DNA of 31,454 nt from an uncultured Gammaproteobacteria bacterium (lineage in GTDB: Bacteria; Pseudomonadota; Gammaproteobacteria; Arenicellales; UBA868): contig CAJXBY010000007.1 of NCBI GenBank assembly GCA_913051905.1, forward strand, positions 1 to 31,454. The letters run 5' to 3'. Below are positions 7,510 to 15,679 of this stretch, piece after piece. The notes below the pieces were generated by a model. It saw only the letters and a list, made by a program, of their open reading frames with translations. It made no database searches and was not told where the DNA came from. The position numbers and the translations under genes are program-made. Within the stretch, counting starts at the first letter, position 1. The number at the start of each line of letters is the position of its first letter.

Positions 7510-8604
7510 TTAGGACAGAAGCCAGGAGTTAAATCGCTCCATTAATTCGTCCTTGTGCTCGCCCCAGTAAACATCGTCTGCAGCCAGCATATGGGGCAGG
7601 TACTTTGGGTTGGTAGGCAATACTTTTGCCCTTTCCGGATCGATGTGGTCATATGCGTTGGGATTCGTCGGCCCATACGCTACGTGTGGAGTGAACTTCG
7701 CTTGGCGCTCGCCATCAGCTGCGTACTCAATAAATTCACGGCATAGATCAGCATTTGGACCGCCTTTGAGTATGCTCCATCCTTCAAAGGCCCACATCGC
7801 GCCCTTCCACACCATCTCGACCGGAGCGCCGTCATCAATTGCGACCTGCGAACGACCGTTCCAGGTGAATGTCAGATCAATCTCGCCAGTTTTAAGCAGT
7901 TGTGAGGTTTGTGCCCCCCCTGTCCACCAGATGTCAATGTGTGGCTTGAGCCGATCCATACTCTTAAAAGCACGATCCACGTCTAATGGATAGATATCCT
8001 CCGGTGCAACACCGTCAGCCATCAGTGCAAATTCGAGAGTATCGTAGGGGTGTTTTCGCACCGCTCTGGCTCCGGGAAAATTATCGACATCCCAGAAATC
8101 AGCCCAATTTTTGGGAGGATTTTTCCCTAGACGGGTATCAGTGCGGTAACACATCAGCGTGGCATAGACATCGTTCCCTGAAATAAATTCGCCGCGCATG
8201 CTCTCGGGTATCTGGCTCATGTTTGGGCCTGGTCCACCAGAACCATAGACCGGATCAAGATAGTCCGCAATCGCGAGGACCTTGTGGGAAGATTTGCTCA
8301 ACAGTGCACAATCCCAAGTAAAGGTCTTGGTGTCGACCATCGCTTTAATCAGGCCGGTTGGCTCGTGATCACCCTGGATACCTACGGCGGTGATGCCAGA
8401 CACTTTTTTGAAGTCGTCGTAATAGGCTGCAGCAAATCCTGGAGTGAATGGACCGCCCGGGTCTCGGCAGACAATTTTTCGATCTGAGGCTGAGCGGACT
8501 ATTGCCGGGAAAGTCATTGCAGCCGCACCGGCTGCGGTGCCCTTTAAGAAAGTTCGACGGCCATCACTTGGTCGTGTCGATACTGTGGGTCGAAACTTGA
8601 TCAT
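7510..8604 (-). CDS. Tat-exported extracellular solute-binding protein, PotD-like, 364 aa
   Basis: The N-terminus carries a twin-arginine signal: GRRTFLKG at residues 15-22, then an Ala-rich hydrophobic stretch ending PAIVRSA, with likely cleavage near residue 39. The mature part has the pattern of family 1/8 binding proteins (GLIKAMVDTKTFTWDCALLS, FPGARAVRKHP, LTFTWNGRSQVAIDDGAP). It is the periplasmic receptor for the ABC importer encoded downstream. The ATG at 8604 has a perfect AGGAGG at 8610-8615, five bases upstream, suggesting strong translation. The family imports polyamines, but also taurine-like and other small organic compounds, so the ligand is open. It is the first gene of the minus-strand operon. 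Confidence 0.93.
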   Translation of the reverse strand: MIKFRPTVSTRPSDGRRTFLKGTAAGAAAMTFPAIVRSASDRKIVCRDPGGPFTPGFAAAYYDDFKKVSGITAVGIQGDHEPTGLIKAMVDTKTFTWDCALLSKSSHKVLAIADYLDPVYGSGGPGPNMSQIPESMRGEFISGNDVYATLMCYRTDTRLGKNPPKNWADFWDVDNFPGARAVRKHPYDTLEFALMADGVAPEDIYPLDVDRAFKSMDRLKPHIDIWWTGGAQTSQLLKTGEIDLTFTWNGRSQVAIDDGAPVEMVWKGAMWAFEGWSILKGGPNADLCREFIEYAADGERQAKFTPHVAYGPTNPNAYDHIDPERAKVLPTNPKYLPHMLAADDVYWGEHKDELMERFNSWLLS

Positions 8605-8666
8605 TTGGTCCTCCTAACGATGGGTGATAATTGAAGCTGCGATGATGAGATCGCGATGAAGTTCTG

Positions 8667-8692
8667 TATATACTTTAACTTAAAGATATATC
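8667..8692. promoter_or_regulatory. Operator-like palindrome next to the transporter promoter
   Basis: The core CTTTAA (8673-8678), one base, TTAAAG (8680-8685) is a perfect dyad, flanked by TATATA on the left and ATATAT on the right. On the minus strand it begins inside the candidate -10 box and covers the expected transcription start, a position typical of repressor sites. It could also be simple AT-rich promoter DNA. Confidence 0.35.
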
Positions 8693-8714
8693 AGATTTTG
8701 TAAGGTTATGTGAA
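8686..8714 (-). promoter_or_regulatory. Candidate sigma-70 promoter for the transporter operon
   Basis: On the minus strand TTCACA (8709-8714) is followed after 17 bases by ATATAT (8686-8691), preceded by TG as in extended -10 promoters. The -10 box is a poor match, so this is a candidate only. It would start transcription about 75 bases upstream of the binding-protein ATG. Confidence 0.35.
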
Positions 8715-8990
8715 TAGCGTCGACGATGTCAATGATTTCCAGAGTTATTCAGAAAAATATTCTGGGCGCTATCCTATTCTGACATAGACGATCGCCGGTT
8801 TCGACGTCAAGCTCTTTTTCGGAGTGCCGGGTCGGCAAAGCAATAGAAGTACAACAGGTGTAACGAGCACTGGGAAGAAATGTGGGCCTCAAAAAACTCT
8901 CTTTGTCTGTCCCTCGCGAGTTGAAGCCAGAGAGGCGTATCATGATCGTTAGTCCCATGCGAAACAGGCTATTGATTTCAAGAACTCAAA

Positions 8991-10106
8991 ATGACGGTTA
9001 CCACTGAAGCCGATGTGCTGGTAATTGGTGGTGGTATTGTCGGATTGTGCAGCGCTTATTTCCTGCTCAAAGAGCGGGCCCGCGTGGTTGTACTGGAACA
9101 GAACGAGATCTGGTCTGATTCTTCCGGCGCCAACGCAGGAACGGTGGCTATACAGAACAAGATCTCTGGGCTTCGGCCCCTCGCTCTGATGTCGGTCGAT
9201 CTCTGGCGGCAGATGCAGAACGACGAGCAGCTTGATCTGGGGTTCCGTCAGATTGGCGGCTTACGGGTCGCGATAGGAGGGGATCAGGTTCGCGAGCTGG
9301 AGAAAGACTGTTCGGTGCAGGCTGAGCAGGAACTGTCGCTGCACTGGCTGGAACAAGGTGAACTCAGAAAATTTGCACCGTGGATCGGGCAGGATGTCAA
9401 CGCGGCCGTCTACTGTCCGGCAGACAGTCAGTCAATCCCACTTAAGGCAGGCCCGGAACTGAGAAAGGCGGTCGAACAGCAGGGAGGCTGTGTACGGCCC
9501 GGAACGAGCGTGATTGATATTGAGCCTTCGGGTGACAGTGTTGTGGTGACGACCGACCTGTCGGGCCAGTTCAGATGCCGTCACTTGGTGGTGGCCGCAG
9601 GGCCCTGGACCAAAGGTCTCGTTCGTGATCTCGGTGTTGACCTCCCTGTCTCGGTCGATGTCAATATGCTATCAATTACCGAACCCGTGGGTCTTCTGAT
9701 AAATCGGGTGATCACCCATGTTTCGGGAATTCTGTCTCTCAAGCAGTATCCGAACGGGACCTGCATGATCGGGGGTGGCTGGCAGGGTCAAGGTGGGTTC
9801 AATACCGATACCAAAGAACTCGATTACCAGAATCTGATCCACAATATACGGCTTGCTGCATCTGTGGTCCCGGGTCTTAGGAATGTGAATCTAGTCCGGT
9901 CATGGGCAGGTTTCGAGCCAGTTATGCCGGACGCGTTACCGTGCCTGGGTTGCCTGCCGGGAGAGTCGAATATATGGATTGCGACGGGCGCACGGGGAGG
10001 TTATTCCCTGGGCCCCGCCCAGGGAAAACTCATCTCTGAAATGATCCTCGATAAGCCACCGTCTCTTGAGGGTACAGAGGCGTTTGATCCAGGCAGGACG
10101 TTCTAG
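8991..10106 (+). CDS. FAD-dependent amine oxidoreductase, HcnC/opine oxidase B-like subunit, 371 aa
   Basis: A DAO-family flavoprotein: dinucleotide motif GGGIVG at residues 13-18, VVVLEQNE at the end of the second strand, SSGANAGTVAIQ, and a C-terminal GARGGYSLGPAQGKLISE segment typical of glycine oxidase/sarcosine oxidase beta. The following two genes encode a small [2Fe-2S] protein and an FAD/[2Fe-2S] pyridine-nucleotide-disulfide-type protein, the same three parts as HcnA/B/C or opine and dye-linked proline dehydrogenases. This subunit should oxidise the amine or amino acid and pass electrons to the other two. It begins the plus-strand operon, and three bases separate its stop from the next ATG. 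The exact substrate is unknown. Confidence 0.9.
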   Translation: MTVTTEADVLVIGGGIVGLCSAYFLLKERARVVVLEQNEIWSDSSGANAGTVAIQNKISGLRPLALMSVDLWRQMQNDEQLDLGFRQIGGLRVAIGGDQVRELEKDCSVQAEQELSLHWLEQGELRKFAPWIGQDVNAAVYCPADSQSIPLKAGPELRKAVEQQGGCVRPGTSVIDIEPSGDSVVVTTDLSGQFRCRHLVVAAGPWTKGLVRDLGVDLPVSVDVNMLSITEPVGLLINRVITHVSGILSLKQYPNGTCMIGGGWQGQGGFNTDTKELDYQNLIHNIRLAASVVPGLRNVNLVRSWAGFEPVMPDALPCLGCLPGESNIWIATGARGGYSLGPAQGKLISEMILDKPPSLEGTEAFDPGRTF

Positions 10107-10109
10107 ATC

Positions 10110-10406
10110 ATGTTGCAGAGAGTGGAACGTGCGGTCACCCGTGGCAAGCCGTTTGACATTGAGATCGACGGTCAGATGACCCGAGCCTACCCCGGAGAGA
10201 CTATCGCAGCTGTGTTGATAGTCAACAGAATTCCACTGACGCGAAATTCTGACGGCGCGCCAGTTACCCGAGGGTATTACTGTGGCATGGGTGTGTGTTG
10301 GGAGTGCGCAGTCAGAATAAATGGCCGATCAGTAGTCAGGGCCTGTATGGAACCCGCCGTACAGGGTCTGAAGATTGAGACCTGTCTCGATGTCGGTAAT
10401 CCCTGA
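10110..10406 (+). CDS. Small [2Fe-2S] ferredoxin-like subunit of amine dehydrogenase, 98 aa
   Basis: The protein matches the HcnA-like / N-terminal sarcosine oxidase alpha domain. Cysteines at positions 58, 63, 66 and 79 give the plant-type pattern C-x4-C-x2-C-x12-C, within YYCGMGVCWEC and VVRACM, and hold one [2Fe-2S] cluster. The upstream YPGETIAAVL and TRNSDGAPVTRG segments are characteristic. It starts three bases after the FAD subunit and overlaps the next gene by 17 bases, indicating translational coupling. The likely role is electron transfer between the two flavin subunits. Confidence 0.92.
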   Translation: MLQRVERAVTRGKPFDIEIDGQMTRAYPGETIAAVLIVNRIPLTRNSDGAPVTRGYYCGMGVCWECAVRINGRSVVRACMEPAVQGLKIETCLDVGNP

Positions 10407-11841
10407 AAGAAACGTCGTTATCGTGGGGGCAGGGCCATCTGGATTGGCAGCAGCCTCCGAACTGGTCCGGTTTGGCATGCCCTGTACCCTAGTCGATGAC
10501 CAGAAACGGCCAGGCGGTCAGTACTTCAGGCAACTTTCCCCCGAGATACAAAGTACCGGTGCAAAGACCAATTTGCTGGATATTTGTGACCACGAGTCGG
10601 TGGAATTCCAATGCGAAACCACCGTATGGGACTTTCCGGCGCCACAAACTCTGGCTTATGCTTCCAGGGCCGGAAACGGCAGGCTGAATGCCCGTGCACT
10701 GATTCTAGCGGCAGGGGCCTACGACAGACCAATACCCTTTAAAGGATGGACACTGCCTGGTGTGATTTCTGCCGGCGGGCTCGTCAATCTGTACAAGAGT
10801 CAGCGGGTGGTGCCCGGTTCCAGGGTCGTTGTGGCGGGAAATGGACCACTACTCCTCCCGGTGGGACAGTGTTTACTTGAAGCTGGTGTAGAAGTTTTAG
10901 CGGTTGTCGAAGCAGCATCTTTCTCTTCCCGGGTGATCCGGAATTTTCCTGGTTTACTGACACTGCCAGGGCTTTTGGCAAAGGGAGTCGGTTACAAAAT
11001 TGGCTTGTGGCGCCGGTCGGTGCCTGTTTTGGAACAGCACGTCGTCACCTGTGCGTGGGGTGATCAATGGGTCGAGAAAATCGAGATCTGTCCCCTGGAT
11101 GATGGAGGAAAGATCTGCCGCAAGCGGCGCATCGAGTTCGATGTTGATGCACTGATCACCGGTTTTGGGTTGATGCCATCGTTGGAACTCACGCGTCTGG
11201 CGGGTTGCAGTTTGTCCTTCAATGTTTCTGACGACACTTGGGTCCCTGAGCGATCAGCTGAACTTGAAACCAGTGTGCCGGATATCTACGCGGTAGGAGA
11301 CGGGGCTGGAGTTGCGGGTTACCAGAATGCGGTGGTCGAAGGACAAATCGCCGCTTTGGCAATTCTGAACAAACAAGAGCCGTCACGCCGGGTGAACACA
11401 GCGCTTAGGGCTGCTATTCGCAGAAGAACTCGCCGGCAGAGGTTCTCTCAGGCCATTTCGAATTGTTACCGTACAGCATTGGATCATTCAGCACTCGTAA
11501 CGCCTGACACCGTGATTTGTCGATGTGAAAACGTTTTATTATCCCGAATCAGGCCGATACTGACTGAAGCAGCGTCCGCACCCAGCCTCGCCCGATTAAA
11601 AAGTGAAACCCGTGCCGGAATGGGTCGTTGCGGTGGGCGAAACTGCATACCGACGCTGGTCCGACTTCTTTCGGCGTCGACGGGCTGCCAATGTGAAACC
11701 ATTACACTACCTCGTGCCCGCCCGCCAGCCCGACCGATTCGAATCCGTGATCTTTTTAGCGAGCAGTTACCGGACCCCGACTTACCAGCCGATCCACATA
11801 CACCACGTGCTGTAAATTCACAAAAAAAATATGAAGATTGA
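10390..11841 (+). CDS. FAD/[2Fe-2S] oxidoreductase, HcnB/opine oxidase A-like subunit, 483 aa
   Basis: The N-terminus binds FAD through VVIVGAGPSG (residues 9-18) and a second nucleotide domain follows around VVVAGNGPLLLPVG. A late GDGAGVAGYQNAVVEG segment completes the FAD site. The C-terminal part has a bacterioferritin-associated-ferredoxin-type cluster domain with Cys377, Cys379, Cys414 and Cys419 (CxC, x34, C-x4-C; RAGMGRCGGRNC). This domain order is that of HcnB, opine oxidase subunit A and dye-linked proline dehydrogenase alpha. The ATG at 10390 is preferred over the TTG at 10375; both overlap the preceding gene. Together with the two upstream genes it should make a membrane-linked or acceptor-linked amine dehydrogenase. 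Confidence 0.92.
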   Translation: MSVIPERNVVIVGAGPSGLAAASELVRFGMPCTLVDDQKRPGGQYFRQLSPEIQSTGAKTNLLDICDHESVEFQCETTVWDFPAPQTLAYASRAGNGRLNARALILAAGAYDRPIPFKGWTLPGVISAGGLVNLYKSQRVVPGSRVVVAGNGPLLLPVGQCLLEAGVEVLAVVEAASFSSRVIRNFPGLLTLPGLLAKGVGYKIGLWRRSVPVLEQHVVTCAWGDQWVEKIEICPLDDGGKICRKRRIEFDVDALITGFGLMPSLELTRLAGCSLSFNVSDDTWVPERSAELETSVPDIYAVGDGAGVAGYQNAVVEGQIAALAILNKQEPSRRVNTALRAAIRRRTRRQRFSQAISNCYRTALDHSALVTPDTVICRCENVLLSRIRPILTEAASAPSLARLKSETRAGMGRCGGRNCIPTLVRLLSASTGCQCETITLPRARPPARPIRIRDLFSEQLPDPDLPADPHTPRAVNSQKKYED

Positions 11842-11885
11842 ATTTGTGTTGTACTCAATTTCGTTGGGCCGATATCCGAGCACCC

Positions 11886-13928
11886 ATGTACCTAGCGATT
11901 GATACCGGGGGCACATTCACCGACTTTGTTCTGTCGGAGAAAGGACGAGATATATTGACCTTCAAGGTGCCGTCGACTCCGAAAGCGCCTGCGTCGGCCG
12001 TTCTGGACGGGCTCGAGCGTCTGTCTAGCGAGTATGGATTTTCTTCGTCCAGTGTTGATGGAATTGTCTTTGGCACAACCATAGCCACCAACGCCATAAT
12101 TGAACGAAAAGGGGCGCATACGGCTTTGCTGACGACCCGAGGTGCGAGAGACGTACTGGAGATTCAGCGGCTCTGGCGACCCCGGTTGTTCGATCTCTAC
12201 ATTCAAAAGATACCACCACTGGTTCCGCGACGTTGGCGGTATGAAGTGAACGAGAGAGTCGGTGCCGATGGCCAGATTGTAGAAGCGTTGGATGCTGATT
12301 CGACGTTAGATCTCTTGGAAAGGCTCCAGGCCGAGAACTTCGATGCGGTGGCCGTGTGTCTGCTCTTTTCTTTTTTGCATCCTGAACACGAGGAGACCCT
12401 GAAAAAACATCTGCAGGAAAGCCTACCCGGAGTCGATCTGTCGATCTCCTCTGAGGTTTCACCTCAGTTCAGGGAATACGAAAGAACCTCAACCACGGTT
12501 GTTAATGCTTACGTAATGCCACCCATACGTCGTCTGGTGGATCAACTCGAGACGGGAATCGAAAAACTGGCCTTCCGAGCTTCCCTGCAGGTTATGCAAT
12601 CGAACGGCGGTTTGATGGGAACAGAAGAAACCCGTCGATTTCCAGTCAGGACCCTGCTCTCCGGGCCTGCCGGCGGAGTGGTGGGGGCAGTGGAAATCGC
12701 AAAATCTTCCGGTCTGGACAACGTGATTGCAATGGACATGGGTGGCACGAGCCTTGACATCAGTTTGTGCCAGAACAGAGAACTGGTTCTGACAACTGAA
12801 GGCGGTATTGCTGGCTTTCCGGTTCAGGTACCTCAGGTTGATGTCCATACAATCGGTGCGGGTGGCGGGAGTATTGCCGAAGTGGTTCGGGGCGGACTGA
12901 AAGTCGGGCCAGACAGTGCCGGGGCCGACCCAGGTCCTGCTTGCTACGGGCAAGGTGGAGAGCGCCCCACCAGTACTGACGCGGCAGTGATTCTGGGCAT
13001 GATCGATACGGACTATTTTGCGGGCGGCGACATGAGGTTGAAGGCAGATCTTGCGTTCTCTGCCATGGAACGGCATGTTGCAGCTCCGCTGGGCCTTTCG
13101 GTTGCCGAAGCTGCCGCAGCAGTTGTTCGGGTTCAAGTCGCGAACATGGTCAATGGTATACGCGCAGTATCGGTAGAGCGTGGTCTGGACGCACGGGGTT
13201 TCACCCTGATCCCGTTCGGCGGTGCTGGTGGGCTGTACGCAGGATTAGTCGCTGAGGAAATGGGTATCAGCCAGATCTTGTTCCCGGTGCATTCGAGCGT
13301 GCTATCTGCACTCGGGATGCTCATGACCGGGCTCAAATACACTTCATCCAGGACTTTGCTGACTTTCGAAAACGATGCACATTCAGATCTTTTCAAAAGA
13401 GTATTTGATGAACTCACAGCAGAATTACACGGCTTGATGAGAAATGAAGGAATTGAACCCGAAAGTGTTTCATTGACCCTGCACTGTGATGCGAGGTACC
13501 GTGGTCAGGCTTACGAGATTCCAGTCCAGTGTGAGCCGCCTTTCGACACGTCCCGGATTGTGCAGGATTTTCACGACCAACACCGTGTTACTTATGGACA
13601 TTCAGACCCGGGCGAATCGGTCGAATTTGTAACTTTTCATGTTGTGGCTGTTGAATCCGGGAGTCGTTTTAGTCTGCTCCGCATTAAAGACAACGCAGGC
13701 TGCAAAGAACCTGGCCGTCATCGTTCTCTTTTCTTCGGTGTTGGATATGTGGACGTTCCAGTGTACGCACGGAACCAGTTGGTGTCGGGGCAAAAACTCG
13801 ATGGGCCGGCGGTGGTGGAGGAGAAGACAACCACCACCATAATCTATCCTGGTCACTCGGCGATTCGTGATGAGTTTGGAAACCTGCTTGTGACAACCCC
13901 TGAAGGTGGCCACTGTGGAAAAGATTGA
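11886..13928 (+). CDS. hyuA: Hydantoinase/oxoprolinase subunit A, about 680 aa
   Basis: The ASKHA-type ATP-binding core is plain: IDTGGTFTDF at residues 5-14, FGTTIATNAIIERKGA, LLSGPAGGVVGA, and AMDMGGTSLDISL. The length is normal for HyuA. The family, with HyuB, uses ATP to open 5-oxoproline, hydantoins or N-methylhydantoin, or (as acetone or acetophenone carboxylase) to activate ketones. The frame can begin at TTG 11838, but residues before the ATG at 11886 look like non-coding translation and the family begins with this strand. It lies 44 bases after the amine dehydrogenase genes and overlaps hyuB, which fits hydrolysis of a cyclic amide to an amino acid that the dehydrogenase then oxidises. 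Confidence 0.93.
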   Translation: MYLAIDTGGTFTDFVLSEKGRDILTFKVPSTPKAPASAVLDGLERLSSEYGFSSSSVDGIVFGTTIATNAIIERKGAHTALLTTRGARDVLEIQRLWRPRLFDLYIQKIPPLVPRRWRYEVNERVGADGQIVEALDADSTLDLLERLQAENFDAVAVCLLFSFLHPEHEETLKKHLQESLPGVDLSISSEVSPQFREYERTSTTVVNAYVMPPIRRLVDQLETGIEKLAFRASLQVMQSNGGLMGTEETRRFPVRTLLSGPAGGVVGAVEIAKSSGLDNVIAMDMGGTSLDISLCQNRELVLTTEGGIAGFPVQVPQVDVHTIGAGGGSIAEVVRGGLKVGPDSAGADPGPACYGQGGERPTSTDAAVILGMIDTDYFAGGDMRLKADLAFSAMERHVAAPLGLSVAEAAAAVVRVQVANMVNGIRAVSVERGLDARGFTLIPFGGAGGLYAGLVAEEMGISQILFPVHSSVLSALGMLMTGLKYTSSRTLLTFENDAHSDLFKRVFDELTAELHGLMRNEGIEPESVSLTLHCDARYRGQAYEIPVQCEPPFDTSRIVQDFHDQHRVTYGHSDPGESVEFVTFHVVAVESGSRFSLLRIKDNAGCKEPGRHRSLFFGVGYVDVPVYARNQLVSGQKLDGPAVVEEKTTTTIIYPGHSAIRDEFGNLLVTTPEGGHCGKD

Positions 13929-15642
13929 TCCAGTCACGCTTGAGGTTGTCAGTAATTACCTGGTTTCAGCAGTGCGAGAGATGGGCGCCACATTGAGGCG
14001 CACGGCCTATTCGACAATTCTGCGGGAAAGCATGGACTGCTCTGCAGCGTTGTTTGATGTTAAAGGTCAGCTCATTGCCCAGGCTGATCATGTGCCGTCA
14101 CATCAGGGGAGTCTCGCATTCGCTGCACGCCGTATTTCGGAAACGATGTCTCTGGATCCGGAAGACGTCGTCATTCTGAACCATCCTTACGAAGGGGGTA
14201 CGCATCACCCCGATATACTTGTTTTCAAGCCGATCTTTGTTGATGGAATCTTGTGCGGTTTGTCCGCAGCATTAGGCCACCACATCGATGTGGGCGGACG
14301 ATCCCCAGGCAGTATTTCCAGTGATGCACGGGATGTCTTCGAAGAGGGCTTGATTATTCCGCCTCTGAAGCTTTATCGGAAAGGGGAGTTGATACCCGAG
14401 ATTCTAGAGATGATTACCGCCAATGTCCGTGTGCCGGAGAAAACCATGGGCGACATACGGGCGGAAATCGCAGCTGTCGCTATTGGACAGAGTCGTTATG
14501 TCGAGCTTGCACAAAAATACGGGCGGGTGAACCTAGAGACGACGATTCAGGCCTGCCTGGATAATTCCGAAAAACTTATGCGGGAAGATCTTTCCCGTCT
14601 GCCGGACGGTTCTTTCTCAGCGACAGGTTACCTAGACAGCGATGGCATATCCGATGATCCGGTACCGATCACGGTCAACATCACAAAGGAGCGTTCTGAG
14701 GTAATCGTCGACTTCTCTGGATCAAGTCCGCAGGTCGAGGGACCATTTAATTGTTCGTTAAGCTCCGTGTACTCCGCGGTTTATGCCGGCGTGCGCTATA
14801 TGGTGAGCCCGCTGATCATGCAGAACGAAGGTTGTTATCGGCCGATTCAGGTCGTCAGGCCTGAAGGAACCATCGTGAATCCGCGCCGACCAGCTCCAAT
14901 CAGCGGACGCTTTACGACCCTGGAGAGAATTGCCGACACGATCGTTTTGGCGTTCAACACTATTCGTGGAGATGATCAGGTGGCAAGCGGTGTAGCGTGC
15001 GTGTGTTCGTTTGCTGTGGACGGGGTAGAAAGCCGATCGGGCCGGCCGTTTGTGTGCTTTGAAATATTCGGGGGTGGTTGGGGTGCAACAGCGAAAGGAG
15101 ATGGCCTCGATGCGTCGTTTGGTTTGATGGCGAATTGCTATGACACGCCGATTGAGGCCGTAGAGATGGAGTACCCTCTCAGGGTTGAGAATTACAACTT
15201 CATACCCGACAGCGGTGGTGCTGGAAAGTACCGCGGCGGTCTTGGGTTTTACCGTGACACGCGTTACCTAGCTGAACGAGGGCACTATACCAATCGTTCA
15301 GAGACCAGTCTCTTTCCCCCACCAGGTGTGCTCGGGGGTGAAGCCGGCACGACCTCCAACCAGCGTTTGCTACGGGCTGGAGGCGGAACGGAGCCGTTAC
15401 CGTCCAAAATTACGAATCTCACTATTCGGCGCGGTGACACAATTGAAATGGCACAGCCTGGTGGCGGAGGTTATGGCCGGGCGAGAGATCGTAATCCTGA
15501 GCGTGTGTTCTCAGACTGGCAGGATGGCAAGGTGAGTAGCAGATCGGCGTTGGAAATCTATGCCGTTGTCATCGACACAGATTCTTCGGAACTCGACCTT
15601 GAGGCGACCCAAACGTTACGGTCATCTTTACGAGACAGTTGA
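13906..15642 (+). CDS. hyuB: Hydantoinase/oxoprolinase subunit B, 578 aa
   Basis: HyuB family: IDPVTLEVV at the N-terminus, RESMDCSAALFD, the DHVPSHQGSL and HPYEGGTHHPDI segments with metal-binding histidines, LGHHIDVGG, and the C-terminal GGGGYG. Two GTG starts are possible: 13906 and 13915. The second has AAGG at 13903-13906 upstream and may be the real one; either way the gene overlaps hyuA, so the two are translationally coupled. It is the last gene of the plus-strand block and is convergent with the crotonase gene 37 bases away. Closer assignment among oxoprolinase, N-methylhydantoinase and acetophenone carboxylase cannot be made by eye. Confidence 0.93.
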   Translation: MATVEKIDPVTLEVVSNYLVSAVREMGATLRRTAYSTILRESMDCSAALFDVKGQLIAQADHVPSHQGSLAFAARRISETMSLDPEDVVILNHPYEGGTHHPDILVFKPIFVDGILCGLSAALGHHIDVGGRSPGSISSDARDVFEEGLIIPPLKLYRKGELIPEILEMITANVRVPEKTMGDIRAEIAAVAIGQSRYVELAQKYGRVNLETTIQACLDNSEKLMREDLSRLPDGSFSATGYLDSDGISDDPVPITVNITKERSEVIVDFSGSSPQVEGPFNCSLSSVYSAVYAGVRYMVSPLIMQNEGCYRPIQVVRPEGTIVNPRRPAPISGRFTTLERIADTIVLAFNTIRGDDQVASGVACVCSFAVDGVESRSGRPFVCFEIFGGGWGATAKGDGLDASFGLMANCYDTPIEAVEMEYPLRVENYNFIPDSGGAGKYRGGLGFYRDTRYLAERGHYTNRSETSLFPPPGVLGGEAGTTSNQRLLRAGGGTEPLPSKITNLTIRRGDTIEMAQPGGGGYGRARDRNPERVFSDWQDGKVSSRSALEIYAVVIDTDSSELDLEATQTLRSSLRDS

Positions 15643-15679
15643 CGAACCCGTTGTTCCTGGCCTTATTGCCCCCGGGGCG

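Larger units (their letters stand above)
8605..8990. promoter_or_regulatory. 386-base divergent intergenic region
   Basis: This region separates the minus-strand transporter operon from the plus-strand amine dehydrogenase operon and must hold promoters for both. It is AT-rich around 8660-8760. On the minus strand I see a candidate promoter and an operator-like palindrome (separate entries). A small 5-base stem CAGAA/TTCTG sits at 8750-8764. I do not see a convincing plus-strand promoter, and the ATG at 8991 lacks a clear ribosome site. A 69-codon minus-strand frame at 8749-8958 has no family features and is not called. Confidence 0.6.

Noticed and set aside
8749..8958. Minus-strand 69-codon frame in the divergent promoter region
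   Set aside because: No recognisable features and no ribosome site; the amino-acid composition looks like translated non-coding DNA.
8991..11841. Hydrogen cyanide synthase HcnABC
   Set aside because: The three-part subunit composition is the same, but the gene order differs and the family also covers opine, proline and other amine dehydrogenases. Nothing in the sequence points to glycine as substrate, so the narrower name is not justified.
11484..11858. Minus-strand 124-codon frame opposite the HcnB-like gene
   Set aside because: It is antisense to the conserved [2Fe-2S] domain with its four cysteines, and is a shadow of that gene.
15643..15679. Terminator between hyuB and the crotonase gene
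   Set aside because: Only a short CCCCGGGG self-complementary run is present, with no loop or T tract, so no terminator is called.
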